DNA of 6,641 nt from JBCCRH01 sp039208045 (lineage in GTDB: Bacteria > Bacteroidota > Bacteroidia > Chitinophagales > Saprospiraceae), in assembly GCA_039208045.1 (NCBI GenBank), contig JBCCRH010000353.1, positions 1-6,641 on the forward strand. Direction: 5' to 3'. Positions 5,695 through 6,641 of this stretch are shown one piece after another. The notes under the pieces are model-generated. The model did no database searches. It had not been told where the DNA came from and saw only the letters and a list, made by a program, of their open reading frames with translations. Every line of letters starts with the position of its first letter. Position 1 is the stretch's first letter. The position numbers were made by a program, and so were the translations under genes.

Positions 5695-6641
5695 TGTTTA
5701 TGCGTTCTAGATTTTTATTAGTTCTTAAGCTATTGGTAGGATTCCTATTGTTTTTACTATTGACCGCTGCTTTTCTTGCACGGTGCACTAACTTTGACAT
5801 TCGAGCAGAAGGTAAGATCCTATTTGGTTATGATGAAAAAAAGCACCGCTTTCAATTCGGAGAATCTCCTGTCTATTACCTGGATGGCATAGATGGCCCT
5901 TATCTGATTGGCGACACTCTCTATTTGGTACAAGAAAATAGTACGATCAGCAAAAAGGTCTTCAGAGATTCCATTGTACAAGTGCCCATTAAGAGTGCAC
6001 CGTCGAAAGGTTTTCAGGTGCCGCTTCGAGCTGCGTATCCACGCTCAGCTGCTACCTATTCGCTTCCTACCCAACTCATCGCAATTTCCGATATCGAAGG
6101 AAATTTCAAGGCATTTTCTAGTTTTTTACAGGTTCATGGCGTTATCAATGACCGTTATGAGTGGACATATGGTAAAGGTCACTTGGTACTAAATGGAGAT
6201 TTTGTAGATCGGGGAGAACAAGTATTACCGGTGCTGTGGCTCATTTACAAATTGGAAGAGGAGGCAATGGCTCAAGGTGGGAAAGTGCATTTTATTATGG
6301 GTAACCATGAACTCATGAATATCCGAGGAGACTTTAGGTATGCTAAGGGTAAGTACAGAAAGATCGCCCAAGAAATAAGGCCTAGTGAGGAGCGCAAAGA
6401 AAGCTACAGGGTATTATTTTCTGAATCATCAGAGCTAGGCCGCTGGCTGCGCAGCAAAAATGCGATGACCAAAATCGGGGATTACCTATTTGTACATGCT
6501 GGACTCTCGCCTAAGTTGCTGAATACAGAACTAGATATTAATGACATAAACCGTATAATCAACAAAAATCTAGAAAATAGGGTGCTAGAAGACACCCTTG
6601 TACGACTCCTAATAGGCCCAGAAAGCCCGCTTTGGTACCGA
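5694..6641 (+). CDS. Membrane-anchored PPP-type (calcineurin-like) metallophosphoesterase; 3' end cut by window edge
   Basis: An uninterrupted frame of 316 codons starts at ATG 5694, overlapping the preceding TAA by one base (TAATG), and runs off the right edge. Residues about 7-28 form one strongly hydrophobic segment after a basic N-terminus, so the catalytic part should be anchored facing the periplasm. Residues 35-125 match nothing I recognise. The phosphoesterase core follows: SDIEGNF (132-138), LNGDFVDRG (166-174), MGNHELM (202-208), FVHAGLSP (266-273) and SPLWYR (311-316). These are the metal-ligand motifs of PPP phosphatases and resemble the Shewanella-like (SLP) branch. E135 stands where most members have the metal-binding histidine of the D-x-H motif. 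Protein phosphatase or nucleotide/phosphate-ester hydrolase activity is possible. A second in-frame ATG at 5700 is an alternative start; a possible AAGGA at 5677-5681 is rather far from either. Confidence 0.88.
   Translation, partial: MFMRSRFLLVLKLLVGFLLFLLLTAAFLARCTNFDIRAEGKILFGYDEKKHRFQFGESPVYYLDGIDGPYLIGDTLYLVQENSTISKKVFRDSIVQVPIKSAPSKGFQVPLRAAYPRSAATYSLPTQLIAISDIEGNFKAFSSFLQVHGVINDRYEWTYGKGHLVLNGDFVDRGEQVLPVLWLIYKLEEEAMAQGGKVHFIMGNHELMNIRGDFRYAKGKYRKIAQEIRPSEERKESYRVLFSESSELGRWLRSKNAMTKIGDYLFVHAGLSPKLLNTELDINDINRIINKNLENRVLEDTLVRLLIGPESPLWYR

Noticed and set aside
5775..5787. Lipobox for a lipoprotein in the phosphoesterase (FLARC, cysteine 31)
   Set aside because: The residue before the cysteine is arginine, not the small Gly/Ala/Ser that signal peptidase II needs; a simple membrane anchor fits better.
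5908..6192. Plus-strand open frame of 94 codons
   Set aside because: It is in a different frame inside the phosphoesterase gene, whose own frame carries all the metal-site motifs.

Overview
The window looks like an ordinary chromosomal segment of a Bacteroidota bacterium. The evidence is indirect. The 599-residue acyl-CoA dehydrogenase, the SPOR-like secreted protein and the membrane-anchored PPP-type phosphoesterase are of kinds I associate with that phylum. Shine-Dalgarno sequences are weak or absent, and the one fair promoter candidate fits the TTTG / TAnnTTTG pattern of Bacteroidota. Base composition is moderate. A Saprospira- or Cytophaga-like lineage is a guess.

Minus strand, right to left (4170 down to 1): fmt (methionyl-tRNA formyltransferase) comes first. 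A 328-base gene-free stretch follows, carrying a small family of palindromic repeats. Next is a large acyl-CoA dehydrogenase and, 10 bases after its stop, a secreted gamma-glutamyltransferase-like Ntn-hydrolase. The window's left edge cuts that last gene just before its expected catalytic threonine.

Plus strand, left to right (4264 to 6641): a compact operon diverges from fmt across a 93-base promoter region. It encodes a secreted protein with a C-terminal SPOR-like domain, then, 6 bases later, a monoacylglycerol-lipase-type alpha/beta hydrolase. Overlapping that gene's stop by one base is a membrane-anchored PPP-type metallophosphoesterase, cut by the right edge.

The genes do not form one obvious pathway. 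fmt serves translation initiation. The dehydrogenase and the lipase both fit lipid or acyl turnover, and the transferase-like hydrolase, SPOR-like protein and phosphoesterase are predicted to be exported or membrane-anchored. I found no RNA genes, CRISPR array, insertion sequence or phage genes. The most unusual feature is the repeat cluster at the end of fmt. A perfect 17-bp tandem duplication there encodes the last ten residues and stop codon of Fmt, and the stop lies at the centre of a near-perfect 26-bp palindrome. I see no convincing new defence or biosynthetic system.
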